8,128 nt of DNA. It comes from Bryobacterales bacterium (GTDB taxonomy: Bacteria; Acidobacteriota; Terriglobia; Bryobacterales; Bryobacteraceae). Shown piece by piece: positions 7,115 to 8,128 of the stretch (positions within the stretch are counted from its first letter, which is position 1; each line of letters starts with the position of its first letter). The position numbers and the translations under genes were made by a program. The notes under the pieces are model-generated. The model was given only the letters and a program-made list of their open reading frames with translations. It did not search any database and was not told the DNA's origin. The DNA is taken from contig SHUN01000109.1 in NCBI GenBank assembly GCA_009697495.1, positions 1-8,128 on the forward strand, in the 5' to 3' direction.

Positions 7115-7476
7115 TCAGCTCATTCTATCGCCTCTTCCGAGTTGCGCGCACCGGGCTTTCGCTTCCGCGGTTGAAAATCGCCGCGAGGTGCTACCCGCGC
7201 CATCCGGTAATCGCCGTCGTTACGCAATCGTGCACTCGATCCGAAAATCAGCTCAGCTTGGACGGATCGCGACGTCTTAGGTTCTCCTTCCACAGGATGT
7301 TCTTTCCCCTTTAGACAAGGACTCATCTGTAAAGATTTACGAAATACAACCCCGAATTGCTCTTGCTCAGGGATTGAACGAAATGTTTGCATTCAGCTTG
7401 ATCTTGTACCAACACATAGCAGTAGTTTATGGGACATTTGCCTGGTCGCGCGGCCAGCGATTTCAAGTGGAGGGTT
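7115..7476. other. Stretch without a supported gene between mntA and the helicase-like fragment
   Basis: A minus-strand open frame at 7120-7392 ends just upstream of mntA, but it has no recognisable domain, is rich in Arg and Ser and lacks a ribosome-binding site, so I leave it out. Part of the sequence at 7300-7440 is more AT-rich than its surroundings, as expected for non-coding or acquired DNA. I see no insertion-sequence ends, tRNA or convincing promoter pair. Confidence 0.45.
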
Positions 7477-7656
7477 ATGGCGGCCATTTTTCAGCACGGC
7501 GACATCGTGGTCAGGGGCAATCGCCGCGATGAGCGTGGGACAATCTGCGGACGGGCCAAACAGGTGGCTAGTCGTAATTTTTATCGAGTCCTATTCCCAA
7601 GCAATCCGTATCCCGTTGAGGTTGAAAGTGGACCCCATTGTCAAGACCGTTTTTGA
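7477..7656 (+). pseudogene. Orphan N-terminal fragment, possibly of an SNF2/RapA-type helicase
   Basis: A 59-residue frame starts at the ATG at 7477, just after GTGGAGGG. The protein begins MAAIFQHGDIVVRGNRRDER and continues with a GTICGR turn and YRVLFPSNPYPVEV, after which it changes to ESGPHCQDRF and stops. The first part has the look of the small Tudor/SH3-like beta domain that opens several SNF2/RapA-type helicases of bacterial defence and DNA-repair loci (FxPGDxVxVRG pattern). The family call is a hypothesis from pattern memory. The coding character stops at about 7625, exactly where an inverted repeat begins, so the fragment looks truncated rather than a complete small gene. A KOW-like stand-alone protein is an alternative. 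Confidence 0.4.
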
Positions 7657-7663
7657 CTTTCAA
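7622..7663. repeat. Nested inverted repeat at the truncation point
   Basis: TTGAAAGT at 7622-7629 is the exact reverse complement of ACTTTCAA at 7656-7663. Inside it, GTCAA at 7640-7644 pairs with TTGAC at 7653-7657. The repeat begins where the helicase-like fragment stops making sense. The inner sequence GGACCCCATTGTCAAGACC resembles the style of some transposon ends, but I cannot name an insertion sequence. It could be a transposon scar, a hairpin or a terminator. Confidence 0.55.
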
Positions 7664-7863
7664 TCCGCTAATCTGCGACGGGTTTAATTTTGGAGTTGGG
7701 GCGGCCTCGGCGTGGAATCCGCAACCTGGAGTCCGAGCAATCCGTCCGTGAGGCGACAATCGAGCGGTTGCGTTCCGTGACCGCGGAACATATACTCACT
7801 GCTGCTGGAATTCTTCAAGTCGTCTAGATGAGAGGCATAACGCGGATGACGGCTCTTCTGCGT
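7657..7863. other. Remnant stretch before the aminopeptidase scrap
   Basis: No gene is supported. A plus-strand frame from a TTG at 7690 to a stop at 7825-7827 would give 45 residues with a helical middle (SEQSVREATIERLRSVTAEH), but it has no ribosome-binding site and no known family. A minus-strand frame (7684-7875) is also unrecognised. The stretch contains the promoter-like element described separately. Confidence 0.4.
7768..7796 (+). promoter_or_regulatory. Promoter-like element with a palindrome in its spacer
   Basis: TTGCGT at 7768-7773 and TATACT at 7791-7796 are separated by 17 bases, a good vegetative promoter spacing. Within the spacer GTTCCG (7772-7777) and CGGAAC (7784-7789) form a 6-bp dyad with a 6-base centre, the classic position for an operator that blocks RNA polymerase. 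It points toward the RhuM gene, about 220 bases away, across the aminopeptidase scrap. It may have driven a gene since lost. Inferred from sequence only. Confidence 0.5.
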
Positions 7864-7990
7864 CGGCGCGATCACTGCGGCCTACTTCTTAAAGGAGTGG
7901 GTCGGCGACACGCCGTGGGTGCACCTCGATATCGCCGGCACCGGCTGGCTCGACGAAAACAAGCCTGATATGCCCAAATGCCCCACCGGC
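7864..7990 (+). pseudogene. Scrap of an M17 aminopeptidase gene 3' part
   Basis: This 127-bp stretch matches 6307-6433 of the intact aminopeptidase gene at 121 positions, in the same orientation. It encodes the equivalent of residues 441-482 ([20 protein letters not shown] and onward to PTG). Five of six differences are silent third-position changes (in Thr, Tyr, Leu, His and Asp codons). The sixth, at 7979, changes Gly to Cys. There is no start codon and the last 14 codons are missing, so it is non-functional. The upstream frame is closed by a TGA at 7847-7849. It ends about 30 bases before the RhuM start. The silent bias shows that it came from a functional homologous gene. Confidence 0.9.
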
Positions 7991-8021
7991 GGGAGATCTC
8001 AACGGCGACCTCTATACCCCA

Positions 8022-8128
8022 ATGCCACCCACGCACCAACCCGAACCAAGCATCATCCTCTACCAAACCGAGGACGGCCGCACTCGCATCCAATGCCGCT
8101 TCGAAGGCGAAACTATCTGGCTTACCCA
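8022..8128 (+). CDS. rhuM: RhuM-family protein, N-terminal part (runs off the right edge)
   Basis: Only 35 codons are present: [20 protein letters not shown] followed by [15 protein letters not shown]. The run [20 protein letters not shown] then TIWLT is the conserved N-terminus of the RhuM ('virulence protein RhuM') family, usually about 300 residues with a KilA-N-like region. Members are scattered among bacteria in mobile and defence-rich regions; the biochemical role is not settled, though toxin-like activity has been proposed. The frame is open upstream through [10 protein letters not shown] but has no ATG there, and no good ribosome-binding site precedes 8022, so the exact start is uncertain. 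Confidence 0.85.
   Translation, partial: MPPTHQPEPSIILYQTEDGRTRIQCRFEGETIWLT

Noticed and set aside
7120..7392. 90-codon minus-strand frame upstream of mntA
   Set aside because: No domain, no ribosome-binding site and low-complexity basic composition; I judge it to be chance.
1..8128. CRISPR arrays, tRNA or rRNA genes, tmRNA
   Set aside because: I looked for regular short repeats, a CCA-ended cloverleaf and the tmRNA tag region near smpB, and found none.

Overview
The window looks like a chromosomal segment of an Acidobacteriota-type bacterium. It is GC-rich. Its main gene is a type II secretion/type IV pilus secretin that combines N-terminal TPR-like repeats with a C-terminal cohesin-like domain, followed directly by two pseudopilins, an arrangement I associate with Acidobacteriota. 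That taxonomic call is inferred from architecture, not from a search.

The core (about 1188-6478) is ordinary chromosomal DNA. On the minus strand is a tightly packed secretin, pseudopilin, pseudopilin run (4364 down to 1188) with overlapping start and stop codons. Divergent from it on the plus strand are smpB (trans-translation, TTG start) and an M17 leucyl aminopeptidase, 9 bases apart. Rescue of stalled ribosomes by SmpB-tmRNA and peptide turnover by the aminopeptidase are compatible jobs. The secretin operon would build an outer-membrane channel and its pseudopilus; the assembly ATPase and inner-membrane platform are not in the window.

The flanks are accessory DNA. On the left, 333-910 holds a small antitoxin-like gene overlapping a VapC/PIN ribonuclease gene. 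On the right, 6486-7114 holds a HepT-MntA (HEPN ribonuclease plus nucleotidyltransferase) pair. Further right come an orphan N-terminal fragment, possibly of a helicase (7477-7656), an inverted repeat, a promoter with a palindrome in its spacer, and the start of a RhuM-family gene that runs off the right edge.

The most unusual signal is two gene scraps that bracket the core. Positions 222-291 repeat 70 bp of the secretin 3' end (5 mismatches). Positions 7864-7990 repeat 127 bp of the aminopeptidase 3' end (6 mismatches). Both keep the orientation of the parent gene and lie on its 3' side. Ten of the eleven differences are silent third-position changes. This is the signature of diverged functional alleles from a related genome, not of decaying local duplicates. 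It suggests that the locus was rebuilt by block replacement or island insertion, with toxin-antitoxin genes at the joints. Stretches 1-221, 911-1187, 7115-7476 and 7657-7863 hold no gene I can support.
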